64,000 bases of DNA. Source: UBA6623 sp965238125. Its GTDB lineage: Bacteria > Acidobacteriota > Terriglobia > Bryobacterales > UBA6623. Positions within the stretch are counted from its first letter, which is position 1. The number at the start of each line of letters is the position of its first letter. Of this stretch, positions 27,564 through 36,608 are shown piece after piece. Under the pieces are notes generated by a model. It did not search any database. It saw nothing but the letters and a program-made list of their open reading frames with translations, and was not told the origin of the DNA. The stretch lies in the NCBI GenBank assembly GCA_965238125.1, contig OZ250179.1, positions 6,324,001-6,388,000 on the forward strand, read 5' to 3'. The translations under genes were made by a program, and so were the position numbers.

Positions 27564-27920
27564 TCAATAAGGAAGATGCCAGACCAGATATGCGGCGGCG
27601 GCCGTTCCGAAAATCGCTGCTCCATAGCAGAAAAAGTTGATGGGGCCACTGAGATGTTTGACCTGCAATCCATCGTAAAGCGTATACCGAAATCGATGTG
27701 CCCAGTGGAACAGGGAAAGAGAGCAGAGACCGAGCAAACAAACTCGTGCCAAGGGAAGGCCGGCTAACGCCCGGACTTTTTCGTAGCTGGGAGCGTCGAG
27801 CCAGCCCAAGGGGAACGCCAACCCAAACAGGAATAGAAGGATCGGGATCAGGAGCGCCGCGATAACACCGCCGGCACTAAACAGTATCCAGAAAAACGGT
27901 TCGTTCGACCTTTTGGCCAT
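27564..27920 (-). CDS. frdD: fumarate reductase membrane anchor subunit D
   Basis: This 118-residue protein has three membrane helices and the FrdD opening RSNEPFFWILFSAGGVIAAL. It anchors the FrdAB catalytic pair and helps bind menaquinol. It starts right at the frdC stop. The IS630 element entered at the TA of its original TAA stop. The codons now read CCT TAT TGA, so the protein ends WHLPY instead of WHLP and its stop lies in the IS. The change is one residue and probably harmless. Confidence 0.92.
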   Translation of the reverse strand: MAKRSNEPFFWILFSAGGVIAALLIPILLFLFGLAFPLGWLDAPSYEKVRALAGLPLARVCLLGLCSLSLFHWAHRFRYTLYDGLQVKHLSGPINFFCYGAAIFGTAAAAYLVWHLPY

Positions 27921-28337
27921 TCATACTCCAAGAAGCAGCCAAGCCACTCCCGCTGACGCAATGACCCACGCAAGATAGTTGCCGCCCGTGATGACCAAGT
28001 CGGGCATGCGTTTGCCTCCGAGGCGGACGACCATCGCCTTGGCGGCCAGGTTGAACCAGGTGATGGCGTGGAGGAGCACGAAGCAAAAAGAAATCCCGTT
28101 CAGCGCGATCAGCGTCGGAGTCCGCAGCCATTCCTGGAATTCTTGATAGGCCTCCGGGCCCTGGGTCAATGCACGCATCATCAACATGAGCATGATGACG
28201 AACCACGCGACGAAGACGCTGCTGAGTTCCCGGAGCATGAATTTCAGATCGGACCGGCGCTTAAGCCACCAGAAGGTCGGGACGCGGGCCCGATACCATC
28301 GGGGATGATATTCGGGTTGTGCGGCCGGCTGTTTCAT
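27921..28337 (-). CDS. frdC: fumarate reductase membrane anchor subunit C
   Basis: This 138-residue protein has three helices and the FrdC patterns YRARVPTFWWLKRRSDLKFM and HAITWFNLAAKAMVVRLGGK. With FrdD it forms the quinol-binding membrane anchor of the E. coli-type four-subunit enzyme. The start at 28337 overlaps the frdB stop by four bases (ATGA), a sign of translational coupling. Confidence 0.92.
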   Translation of the reverse strand: MKQPAAQPEYHPRWYRARVPTFWWLKRRSDLKFMLRELSSVFVAWFVIMLMLMMRALTQGPEAYQEFQEWLRTPTLIALNGISFCFVLLHAITWFNLAAKAMVVRLGGKRMPDLVITGGNYLAWVIASAGVAWLLLGV

Positions 28338-29077
28338 TTCCCTCCCCACGGCATGAGCATGGATTTCATCCACTCCTTGGAGGCCGTTAATTTGTACTGT
28401 TGAATGGCTCCCGCCGGATCCACATTCTTCGGGCAGACCTGAGTACATTCTCCGACAAACGTACATCCCCAAATTCCCTCGTCTTGCGAGAGGACATCCA
28501 GGCGTTCGCTGGATCCCTGGTCCCGGGAATCCATGTTGTAACGCTGCGCCAGGGCGATTACCGCCGGACCTGCGAAGACCGGGTCCAGCCCGTAGACGGG
28601 GCACGCGGCGTAACACAGCATGCAATTGATGCACATGCTGAATTGCTTGTAGACGTCCAACTCCTCGGGAGTCTGAAGGAACTCTCCTTCCTCCAACGGC
28701 TTCTCCTCCTCGCGAACGATCCACGGTTTCACTTCCGAAAGCTTCACCAGAAAGTCGGTCATGTCGATAATGAGATCCCGGATCACAGGGAAGTTCTTCA
28801 ACGGCTCAACGCGGATGGGCCCGGGGGCATAGCTTGACAGGAAGGTCGCACAAGTCAACTTGGGCTCCCCGTTCACGGTCATGCCGCAACTGCCGCAGAT
28901 CCCCATGCGGCAAGACCAGCGGAACGACAGGGATCCGTCCAGTTTGTCCTTTACATGGTTAAGGGCATCGAGAATCACCCAGTCTCCTCGGAGGGGTACC
29001 TCATACTGTTGGAAAGCCGGTTCGGTATCGGTTTCCGGACGGTATCGGGCGACTTCGAGTGTAATTGTTTCAGCCAT
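28334..29077 (-). CDS. frdB: fumarate reductase iron-sulfur subunit B
   Basis: This 247-residue protein carries the [2Fe-2S] motif CRMGICGSCGMTVNG in its N-terminal ferredoxin domain. The C-terminal motifs CINCMLCYAACP and CTFVGECTQVCP hold the [4Fe-4S] and [3Fe-4S] centres. It passes electrons from quinol to FrdA. The start at 29077 is the ATG after an AGAGG site; a GTG two codons upstream is an alternative. It lies 34 bp after frdA. Confidence 0.95.
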   Translation of the reverse strand: MAETITLEVARYRPETDTEPAFQQYEVPLRGDWVILDALNHVKDKLDGSLSFRWSCRMGICGSCGMTVNGEPKLTCATFLSSYAPGPIRVEPLKNFPVIRDLIIDMTDFLVKLSEVKPWIVREEEKPLEEGEFLQTPEELDVYKQFSMCINCMLCYAACPVYGLDPVFAGPAVIALAQRYNMDSRDQGSSERLDVLSQDEGIWGCTFVGECTQVCPKNVDPAGAIQQYKLTASKEWMKSMLMPWGGK

Positions 29078-29111
29078 CGGCACTGCCTCTCTGTCCTGCC
29101 TACGCGTTTGC

Positions 29112-30857
29112 TTACCTTCCGTAAACCCGCTCGGCGGGGGGCAAGCGAGTGATGGTTACTGGCAGATACTCCATACGCGACGACCCGTCGTCGTTACGGA
29201 ATATCAGTGAATGAGCTAGGTACTCTTTATCATCCCTCGCCGGAAAGTCCGTGCGCTGGTGGGCTCCGCGAGACTCCCGCCGATGCAACGCGCATTGAAC
29301 GATGGTTTCCGCGACGTCGAGCATGAACGAAAGTTCGCACGCCGCGGCTAGTTCGGTGTTGAAGGTCCGGCTGTGGTCATCGAGGCGAATGTCTCGGAAT
29401 CGCTCCTGGAGTTGCCGGAGCTTGTCAACCGCCTCGGCCAGCGAAGAACCTGAACGGTAGATTCCAACGCTCTCCTCCATCGTCTTCTGCATCTCCTCGC
29501 GGATGACCGAGATACGCTCACGGCCCTCGGTCTTTGAAAGGAACTGCTCCTCCAACCTTTGCTGCTCATCCATCGCCTGTAACAAGATCCTACGCGCGGG
29601 CGCCTTCCGGCCCGACACAAATCCGGCGGCCGCGCGGCCGGCTCGTGCTCCGAAAACCAGAAGTTCGGTCAGCGAATTCGAACCCAGGCGATTGGCGCCG
29701 TTGATACTGACGCAGGCGGCCTCACCCGCCGCATACAAGCCTTCCAGCGGCGTGGCTCCGTTGATGTCGGTATGGACGCCGCCCATCACGTAGTGGACAA
29801 CGGGCCTCACTGGAATCAGTTCTTTGATCGGGTCGATGTTTTGGTATTTGAGGCACAACTCCCGAACAAACGGAAGCCTGGTAGTGATAACCCGCTCTCC
29901 TAGGTGCCTAAGATCCAAGTGAACCACCGGCCCATAAGGCCCTTCGACGGTCCGGCCTTTCTCCTGCTCTTGAACGAATGCCTGCGACAAGCGGTCACGC
30001 GGACCCAATTCCATACTGCGAAGAACAGGTTTTTCTTCGGGCGTCCCCAGGTCATAGTCCTGTAGGTAACGATACCCGTCCTTGTTCAGCAGATAACCGC
30101 CTTCAGCCCGGGTTGCCTCGGTAATCAGGATCCCGGTAAAAGGAAGGCCGGTCGGATGATACTGGACGAACTCCATGTCTTTCAATGGAGCGCCCACTCG
30201 ATACGCCAGCGACATCCCGTCGCCATTCTTGATGCTGGCGTTCGTCGTGAAGGGGAAGACCTTGCCGCATCCCCCCGTGCAAAGAATCACCGCTTCCGAC
30301 GTGAAGGCCCGGATCTTTCCCGATGCGAGTTCGATGGCAACGAGACCCTGAACCCGCCCGTCATCGACCAGCAGTTTGGTGACAAAGTACTCGTCGTATC
30401 GGGTAATGGCGCTGTATTTGAGAGAGGTCTGGAACAGAGTGTGGAGCATGTGGAAGCCGGTCTTGTCGGCGGCGAACCACGTCCTCTTTTTTTTCATTCC
30501 GCCGAAAGGACGAACGGCGATATGCCCGTCCGGCTGCCGACTCCAGGGACAGCCCCAGTGCTCGAGCCGCAACAATTCTTCCGGGGCCTCCTTGGCGAAG
30601 GCTTCCACGGCATCCTGGTCACAGAGCCAGTCACCACCGGAGATCGTGTCGTAAATGTGCTCATCCAGGCTGTCATCGCGAGCGCTGACAGCCGCGGCCC
30701 CTCCTTCAGCGGAGACGGTGTGGCTTCGCATGGGATACACCTTCGAAACCACGCCCACGCTGAGTTTAGGATTAGCTTCCGAAATCGCGATGGCGGCGCG
30801 CAGACCGGCGCCCCCGCCACCAACGATTAGAACATCGTGAGAAGAAATGATATCCAT
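29112..30857 (-). CDS. frdA: fumarate reductase flavoprotein subunit A
   Basis: This 581-residue flavoprotein has the dinucleotide motif VLIVGGGGAGLRAAIAI at the N-terminus. The SHTVSAEGG segment contains the His that carries FAD covalently, and the capping and substrate region includes QYHPTGLP. It reduces fumarate to succinate in anaerobic respiration, or can run in reverse. It is the first gene of frdABCD. No regulator is adjacent. Confidence 0.96.
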   Translation of the reverse strand: MDIISSHDVLIVGGGGAGLRAAIAISEANPKLSVGVVSKVYPMRSHTVSAEGGAAAVSARDDSLDEHIYDTISGGDWLCDQDAVEAFAKEAPEELLRLEHWGCPWSRQPDGHIAVRPFGGMKKKRTWFAADKTGFHMLHTLFQTSLKYSAITRYDEYFVTKLLVDDGRVQGLVAIELASGKIRAFTSEAVILCTGGCGKVFPFTTNASIKNGDGMSLAYRVGAPLKDMEFVQYHPTGLPFTGILITEATRAEGGYLLNKDGYRYLQDYDLGTPEEKPVLRSMELGPRDRLSQAFVQEQEKGRTVEGPYGPVVHLDLRHLGERVITTRLPFVRELCLKYQNIDPIKELIPVRPVVHYVMGGVHTDINGATPLEGLYAAGEAACVSINGANRLGSNSLTELLVFGARAGRAAAGFVSGRKAPARRILLQAMDEQQRLEEQFLSKTEGRERISVIREEMQKTMEESVGIYRSGSSLAEAVDKLRQLQERFRDIRLDDHSRTFNTELAAACELSFMLDVAETIVQCALHRRESRGAHQRTDFPARDDKEYLAHSLIFRNDDGSSRMEYLPVTITRLPPAERVYGR

Positions 30858-31064
30858 CGGCCGACCTCAGATCATACGCACACTCTCTTGATCGTTTCAA
30901 CCCCGACGGCCCCGACGGGGTGCGCGACATAAATATGGGAGAAATCGGCACGCCGGGCTAGAGCGCTTCCCTGCCTGAAATTTTCCCTTGGTTCGGCCAT
31001 GGCTAAAGCCTTACTGGAAAAGGTCGTTGAAACGGCCTCGTGCCGGACGACGGGGCCCTTAAAA

Positions 31065-31115
31065 CCGGCCCTCGAAGGGCCGGCCTACCTGCAACCCAAG
31101 CCCGGTGAACCGGGC
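31065..31115. repeat. two-hairpin intergenic repeat, copy 2
   Basis: CCGGCCCTCGAAGGGCCGG (31065-31083) is followed 16 bases later by GCCCGG-TGAA-CCGGGC (31100-31115) within AAG..CTGAG. It shares its layout with 20355-20406, while the stem bases of the second hairpin differ in a compensating way. It lies in the 381-bp gap between frdA and the PQQ dehydrogenase, which has no other visible feature. Confidence 0.7.
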
Positions 31116-31238
31116 TGAGCACAGCCTTCCGGCCACGCCTCTGTTTCTACCCCGCGACTTCGCTAGAGTCACGTCTCGAAGACCCCCTGTCGCGCCGGCC
31201 GCTTAGTGCAACGGGATTTATCGCCGGCTATCAGCGAA

Positions 31239-33254
31239 CTAGCGTCCACCCGCCTCAATTTCCGAATCCGGCAGCGCAAAGGCCCAGAAACCTAGACCCG
31301 ACGCGATCGCAACGTACTGCTTGCCGCCGACCATGTAGGTCATCGGCGACGCCTTCCAGTCTTGATTGACCTGCAAATGCCAGAGGGGCTTCCCGCTCCT
31401 GGCGTCGAGCGCCGCGAAGGCTCCGCTGTCTTCGCCGAAAAACACCAGGTCGCCGTCGGTCGAGAGAACGCCCGAATAGGTTTCCGCCTTTCCCGTTTGC
31501 GCGTACTCCCAAACCGTGCGCCCGGTCTGGATGTCCAACGCGCGGATGAACTTCTGATTGGGAGATCCGTCGGCCAACATGATCGTCCCTCCCAACCAAC
31601 TGCGGCCGCGCTGCCAGCGGCTGTCGTCCTTGGTGTAGGTCATGCAGGATTCATGGGCCAACAGATAGAAAAGCTTCGTCCCCGGGTGGTAACTCGTCGC
31701 CCACCAATTCGTAGCGCCGCGAATGGCCGGGCAAGCGTCCGACCCCTCCTCGGTTGGGTCCGAGCCCGGCAGGACGATGGGCCTTCCGTTTTCGTCGATG
31801 CCTTCGGCCCAGGTTTGGCGCACAAAGGGCTCACCCAGAAGGAACTCGCCGTTGGTGCGGTCCAGCACGTAAAAGAAGCCGTTGCGATTGCCCTGCAGCA
31901 GTAATTTGCGGGGGCGGCCCCGGAACTCTTCGTCGATCAGAAGCAACGGCTCTTGGGCGTCCCAGTCATGGGTGTCGTGCGGCGTGAATTGGAAGTACCA
32001 TGCCAACTCCCCGGTCTTCGGCTTCAAGGCCAACACCGAGTTTGTGTAGAGGTTGTCGCCCGGGCGCAGGTCGGCGTTCAGGTCCGGACAAGGGTTGCCC
32101 GTCGCCCAGTAGAGAAGATCCAACTCGGGGTCGTAGCTGCCCGTCAGCCAAGTCGCCCCACAGCCGCGCCTGAGAACTTCCGCGTCGCCCCAGGTCTCCG
32201 ACAGTGGCTCTCCGGGTTCGGGGATCGTCCAGAAGCGCCAAGCACGCTCACCGGTGGCGGCGTAGTAGGCGTCCAGGAATCCGCGCAGCCCGGTGTCTCC
32301 GGCGCTGATGCCGGCAATCACGAGATCGCCGACGACGAACGGGGCCGCGACGGCGCCGTAGTGTTCGTGGTAATCGGCCATCTCGCTGTCCCACACGAGT
32401 TCTCCGGTGAAGCGATTGAGGGCGATGACATGGGCGTGGTCGGTGACGGTGAAAAGAAGGTCTCCGCGCACCGCCACGCCGCGATTCAAGCCGATGGCGG
32501 GGTCTCCCACCAGGCCCGGGGTACGGGGCTGCGAGTAGCGCCAAATCTCTCGGCCCGCGGCTGCGTCGAGGGCATACACTTGATTCACCGCGGTCACGTA
32601 CATAATGCCCGCGATCACCACCGGCGTGCCCTCGATCATGGGCATCTCCGCGACCGGATAGAACCAGCGGGCCTCGAGCTTGCCGACATTGCCGCGGTCG
32701 ATTTGATCAAGCGCGCTGTGCCGATTGGAGGTGTCGCTGCCGTTATAGGACGACCAGTCGACGTAGGGGTCGAGCGCCGCCTCGCGAAACGCGTCTGCTT
32801 CGCTCCGCAGGACGCGCCGAAGCAGGTGAATCTTGCCGTCAGTCGTACGCATCTGCGCGTCAAAGCCGCTTTCGTTGAGAATGACGCCGCTGAGCGAACC
32901 GCCGTCGATCAACGGGAGCGACCCTTCTCTTGGCCGAGGCGCGCGCGGGTCGCGAGCCGCGGGGGGGACGTTGGCCGCCAGTTTCTTGAGATACGCGATG
33001 AGGAGGCTGAGTTCCTCGGCGGGCATCTCGAAGGCCGGCATTCCCTTGGAGGCAACACCTAGGGTGATGATCGGGGCGAGTTCCTCGGGGCCTTTCGCGT
33101 GGATCGTCGGCAAGATCGACCGCGCTCGATCCGAGCCGGCCCCGTCGCCGCCGTGGCAAAGCACGCAGCGGGTGCGGTAGGATTCCTCTCCATCAGCGGC
33201 GAGCAGGGTCAACGCGGAGAACGCGAGAATGGCGGTAAGTGTTCGAACAATCAT
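31239..33254 (-). CDS. cytochrome c / PQQ-dependent dehydrogenase fusion
   Basis: This 671-residue periplasmic protein has a signal peptide (about residues 1-20) and then a small cytochrome c domain with the haem site CVLCHG near residue 30 and a GMPAFEMP region carrying the Met ligand. From about residue 165 it is an eight-bladed PQQ dehydrogenase propeller (WSSYNGSDTSNRHSALDQI onward) with repeated W-motif blades. It should oxidise an alcohol or sugar and pass electrons through its own haem. The haem domain is at the N-terminus, the reverse of type II alcohol dehydrogenases. It is divergent from a cupin gene. Confidence 0.88.
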   Translation of the reverse strand: MIVRTLTAILAFSALTLLAADGEESYRTRCVLCHGGDGAGSDRARSILPTIHAKGPEELAPIITLGVASKGMPAFEMPAEELSLLIAYLKKLAANVPPAARDPRAPRPREGSLPLIDGGSLSGVILNESGFDAQMRTTDGKIHLLRRVLRSEADAFREAALDPYVDWSSYNGSDTSNRHSALDQIDRGNVGKLEARWFYPVAEMPMIEGTPVVIAGIMYVTAVNQVYALDAAAGREIWRYSQPRTPGLVGDPAIGLNRGVAVRGDLLFTVTDHAHVIALNRFTGELVWDSEMADYHEHYGAVAAPFVVGDLVIAGISAGDTGLRGFLDAYYAATGERAWRFWTIPEPGEPLSETWGDAEVLRRGCGATWLTGSYDPELDLLYWATGNPCPDLNADLRPGDNLYTNSVLALKPKTGELAWYFQFTPHDTHDWDAQEPLLLIDEEFRGRPRKLLLQGNRNGFFYVLDRTNGEFLLGEPFVRQTWAEGIDENGRPIVLPGSDPTEEGSDACPAIRGATNWWATSYHPGTKLFYLLAHESCMTYTKDDSRWQRGRSWLGGTIMLADGSPNQKFIRALDIQTGRTVWEYAQTGKAETYSGVLSTDGDLVFFGEDSGAFAALDARSGKPLWHLQVNQDWKASPMTYMVGGKQYVAIASGLGFWAFALPDSEIEAGGR

Positions 33255-33407
33255 ACGGAGCTTCCATTGTCGCCCCCCAAGCGGAAAGCATGGCGCACAG
33301 GCATCATAATAGTTTGGTTCGTGTCCCTATTTCCGGGGCGCGAGCGGGAACGCTGCAATCGGTTCCATCGGCTCGGATTAGCGGCGCTTCGGCGGAAGGA
33401 GATTGCT

Positions 33408-33824
33408 ATGAACACCCGCAGAGATATGATCGCAGTGATGGGCACGGCTCTATTCGCGACCGGAGCGGCACCGGTCGACGCCGAGACCGGTCCGTGGATT
33501 AAGGATCGAGAAGACGCACAACACATCACGACGCCATTCGGAGAAGTTCGCATCTATTTCAAGGGCGAAACCGATGAGTTGCGGTTGCTGGAACTGCTCA
33601 ACGCGCGAATCAATCCGGGGTTGAGCCCGCACCCGCCGCACCAACATCCGGAAGAAGAACTGCTCCTGGTGGTCGAAGGCGAGGGAGAGTTCCTGCTGGA
33701 CGACAAGGCGATGCCATGCTCCGCGGGTACGATGTTGTATGCGGCACCCGGCCACTCACACGGCATCAAGAATACCGGCAGTGCGCCTTTGAGCGTCCAG
33801 ATTTTCAAGTGGCAGCCGAAGTGA
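33408..33824 (+). CDS. exported cupin-domain protein
   Basis: This 138-residue protein starts MNTRRDMIAVMGTALFATGA, a Tat-type or signal-like N-terminus. The cupin metal motif is HPPHQHPEEELLLVVEGEGE, followed later by PGHSHGIKN. GGAAGGAG lies seven bases before the ATG, which decides the start. Small single-domain cupins of this kind bind a metal and may act on sugars or sense them. It is divergently transcribed from the PQQ dehydrogenase. Confidence 0.85.
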   Translation: MNTRRDMIAVMGTALFATGAAPVDAETGPWIKDREDAQHITTPFGEVRIYFKGETDELRLLELLNARINPGLSPHPPHQHPEEELLLVVEGEGEFLLDDKAMPCSAGTMLYAAPGHSHGIKNTGSAPLSVQIFKWQPK

Positions 33825-33955
33825 AGGCCGCTTGAGCCAAGCGCTTCGGGAACGCCGGCATTCCTTTGGAAGACATTCCTTTCCTGATGATCAGCGCGAG
33901 ATCTTCGGGGGAGTTTCTATTGTCGCCCTCCTGACAAGGAAAGCAAAGCTCTTCC

Positions 33956-35269
33956 TTACGTTGCGCTGCGGGCTCGTCGACGCCACCACGCCGACACCAT
34001 CCACAACACGCCGATGCCGATCACAACCCACATCAGCCAGCGAATCGCGTCGGCCAACTGAGCGGCTGTCAGCCAAGCCCAGTCGAAGCTGTATCGGCTC
34101 AACTGATCCGCTCGCTCGGTCATCCAGTGCCAAGCGGTGTGCGCCGTGAGCGCGGAAAGGATGATCGTCCCCATTCTCTCTGCGATCACAAAGCGGAACA
34201 GGCCTTCCAACGCGGGGACCAGAAGCAACAGCACCAAGAGCTGCCCCAACTCGACGCCGAGGTTAAACGAGATGAGTGAAGTCAGCAGGTGGGAGCCGGC
34301 GAACTGCAGCGTCTCACGGAGCGCGAATGAGAAACCGAAGCCGTGGATCAAGCCGAACCCACAAGCGATCATCCAGCGGCGATGCACTCCCGACACGCCC
34401 ACGATGTTCTCAAGCGCCATATAGACAACCGTGATGGCGATGAGCGTTTCGATCAGCGGCGGAAACCATATCGCGCCGGGCGCCAGGTCGAAGGCGGAAA
34501 CGATCAGTGTGAACGAGTGAGCAATCGTGAACGCGGTGACGATGAGGACCAGCGGACGCAAGCGCCGAAACGGAATCACCAAGCACAGCAAGAACAGAAG
34601 ATGATCCGGGCCGTCGAGGATGTGAAAGAAACCGAGTTTCACGAACCGCCAAGCGGCCTGGGTCCAACTAGGATCCAGCGGCACGCGTCCCGGGTCTTCT
34701 AAAAACTGATAGGCGCGAACCGAGCCGTCGGGCGTGTGGAACCGTAGAACCGTGCGCACCCGCGCGGCCAGATGCTCAAGCCCCGGGCGCATCGAGAAGG
34801 CCGCTCGATCGGATCGAATCGGGTACTCCAGCAGGATGTCGAAGAGAACCTGGTCCGTCACTAGGTTCTCGTGCCCTCCGGACAGCGGCCGGCTAACGTG
34901 AGCAAGCGCCTGATCGAACGAAGCGAAAGACTTGTCGCCGGGGAGCGATATACGGGTCGCGGCGATGCGAGGCGGCGCCAGTCGCGCGCCGGCCTCGTAA
35001 ATCTCAATGAACCCGGCGATCCATAGCGTCGCCAGATCGGGGAGCTGAGGAGCCAACTTCTCCGCGTCCAAATAGCCGTTCGGCAGGGCAGGGAACTCTA
35101 CATCCCGCATGGAACCGAGCGGGACCCGCGCGAGCACCTGAAGCCGATCTCCCGCCGGCTTGACCATCAAGTGAGCGGTCACCTCGGTCGGAATTTCGTG
35201 GGCGAAACCGACGCCGGCGATCACAACGGCCAGCCCCAGTGCCGACAGATCTCGACGAAATGTAATCAC
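33956..35269 (-). CDS. HupE/UreJ-like membrane protein
   Basis: This 437-residue protein has a periplasmic N-terminal domain after a signal segment (LSALGLAVVIAGVGFAHEI), then about seven membrane helices. The HupE/UreJ signature is FFHILDGPDHLLFLLCLVIP, with His and Asp that could bind Ni or Cu. The start is taken as GTG 35269, close to the signal peptide; longer in-frame extensions overlap the divergent NHL gene. Family members are thought to import nickel, though metal specificity here is unproven. Confidence 0.82.
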   Translation of the reverse strand: MITFRRDLSALGLAVVIAGVGFAHEIPTEVTAHLMVKPAGDRLQVLARVPLGSMRDVEFPALPNGYLDAEKLAPQLPDLATLWIAGFIEIYEAGARLAPPRIAATRISLPGDKSFASFDQALAHVSRPLSGGHENLVTDQVLFDILLEYPIRSDRAAFSMRPGLEHLAARVRTVLRFHTPDGSVRAYQFLEDPGRVPLDPSWTQAAWRFVKLGFFHILDGPDHLLFLLCLVIPFRRLRPLVLIVTAFTIAHSFTLIVSAFDLAPGAIWFPPLIETLIAITVVYMALENIVGVSGVHRRWMIACGFGLIHGFGFSFALRETLQFAGSHLLTSLISFNLGVELGQLLVLLLLVPALEGLFRFVIAERMGTIILSALTAHTAWHWMTERADQLSRYSFDWAWLTAAQLADAIRWLMWVVIGIGVLWMVSAWWRRRARSAT

Positions 35270-35321
35270 AGCGTTGTTCTCACGAGACTGAACGGGTATG
35301 ATAGCCGAGACTGGAATCCTT

Positions 35322-36575
35322 ATGAACATCATGAACATCACTAAGCGCGAGTTGCGAATCGGCGCCGCCCTGGTCGTAACGGCGGGTTTGCTCGGGGCGA
35401 TCTCGCTAGTCCTTGACGAAAGAGCTGAAGTGGAGGCCGCGGCTGTGATGGCGCCGCGGTTGGAGGTCGATCCCCTGTGGCCGAAGCCGCTGCCGAACCA
35501 CTGGGTGCTGGGAACCGTAATCGGCGTGGACGTCGACGCGGACGACAATGTTTGGATCGTCCACCGCGGAGGTTCGCTGGACCCGAAAGAGGTCTATGCG
35601 ACGTGGGATCCGCCGGCGTCGGATTGCTGCTATCCCGCGCCGCCGGTGCTCGTGTTTAGTCCGGAGGGCGAGTTGATCCGCCATTGGGGCGGGCCGGGCG
35701 AGGGCTACGACTGGTCGGCGTCGAACCATGGAATTGACGTCGATCACAAGGGCAACGTGTGGATCGGCGGCAACGGACGAAAACGGCCGGGCGAAGCCAC
35801 GCTGCCGCACGACGAGAGCGCCATGGGCAAGGGGTTCGTTCACGACAGCATGGTTCTGAAGTTCACCGCGAGCGGGAAGTTTCTCATGCAGATCGGCAAG
35901 CCTTTCGGAGGCAAGGGCAGCCACGATCTCGAAAACTTCAAGCTGCCCGCCAAGATGTTGGTCGATCCCAAGACGAACGAACTTTATGTGGCCGACGGCT
36001 ACGGCAACCGTCGCGTGATCGTCCTGGACGCGGATACAGGCGAGTACAAGCGGCATTGGGGCGCCTACGGCAACAAGCCCGACGACACGCAGCTTCCACC
36101 CTATAAGCCCGGCGAGCCGCCGCCCAAGCAGTTCCGGACCCCGGTGCACGCCATAGCACTGTCGGACGACGACTTGGTCTACGTCTGCGATCGCGCCAAC
36201 GACCGCATCCAGGTGTTCAAGACCGACGGCACGTACGTGAAGGAAGCGTGGGTGGAGCCGGATACGCTCGGGGACGGAGCGACCTTCGATGTCGCCTTGT
36301 CCAGAGACCCCGAGCAGAAATTCCTCTATGTCGCCGACGGGACGAACCACAAGGTGCACGTCCTCGACCGCGATTCGCTCGAGATCCTAACGACTTTCGG
36401 GGACGGTGGCCGCCAGCCGGGACAATTCTACGCGGTGCACAGCATTGCCACCGACTCCAAGGGCAATGTCTACACGACGGAAACCTACCATGGCCGACGC
36501 GTCCAGAGGTTTGTCTACAAGGGTCTGGCGCCGGTCACCAAGAAGGATCAAGGGACCGTCTGGCCGAGCAGCTGA
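35322..36575 (+). CDS. membrane-anchored NHL-repeat beta-propeller protein
   Basis: This 417-residue protein has an N-terminal hydrophobic segment (about residues 10-30) and then a six-bladed NHL propeller with repeated blades such as NHGIDVDHKGNVWIGGNGRK and HSIATDSKGNVYTTETYHGR. It resembles the peptidyl-alpha-hydroxyglycine amidating lyase fold used by many soil bacteria in extracellular proteins. Whether it is an enzyme or a binding protein is open. ATG 35298 is an alternative start. It is divergent from the HupE-like gene. Confidence 0.8.
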   Translation: MNIMNITKRELRIGAALVVTAGLLGAISLVLDERAEVEAAAVMAPRLEVDPLWPKPLPNHWVLGTVIGVDVDADDNVWIVHRGGSLDPKEVYATWDPPASDCCYPAPPVLVFSPEGELIRHWGGPGEGYDWSASNHGIDVDHKGNVWIGGNGRKRPGEATLPHDESAMGKGFVHDSMVLKFTASGKFLMQIGKPFGGKGSHDLENFKLPAKMLVDPKTNELYVADGYGNRRVIVLDADTGEYKRHWGAYGNKPDDTQLPPYKPGEPPPKQFRTPVHAIALSDDDLVYVCDRANDRIQVFKTDGTYVKEAWVEPDTLGDGATFDVALSRDPEQKFLYVADGTNHKVHVLDRDSLEILTTFGDGGRQPGQFYAVHSIATDSKGNVYTTETYHGRRVQRFVYKGLAPVTKKDQGTVWPSS

Positions 36576-36608
36576 GGTCGGCGGTGCTTGGCGGTGACCT
36601 TCTAGTTC

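Larger units (their letters stand above)
22868..27567 (-). mobile_element. IS630-family element split into two parts by an IS1380-driven insertion
   Basis: The transposase-downstream part is 22868-23237 and the upstream part is 26840-27567. Both outer ends carry the IS630 terminal repeat (TTGAGTCTCGCA) next to TA dinucleotides. The inner ends share CCAAT (23233-23237 and 26840-26844). Counting CCAAT once gives 1093 bp, exactly the length of the intact copies at 43548 and 45727. The right end sits in the stop codon of frdD. Confidence 0.93.
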
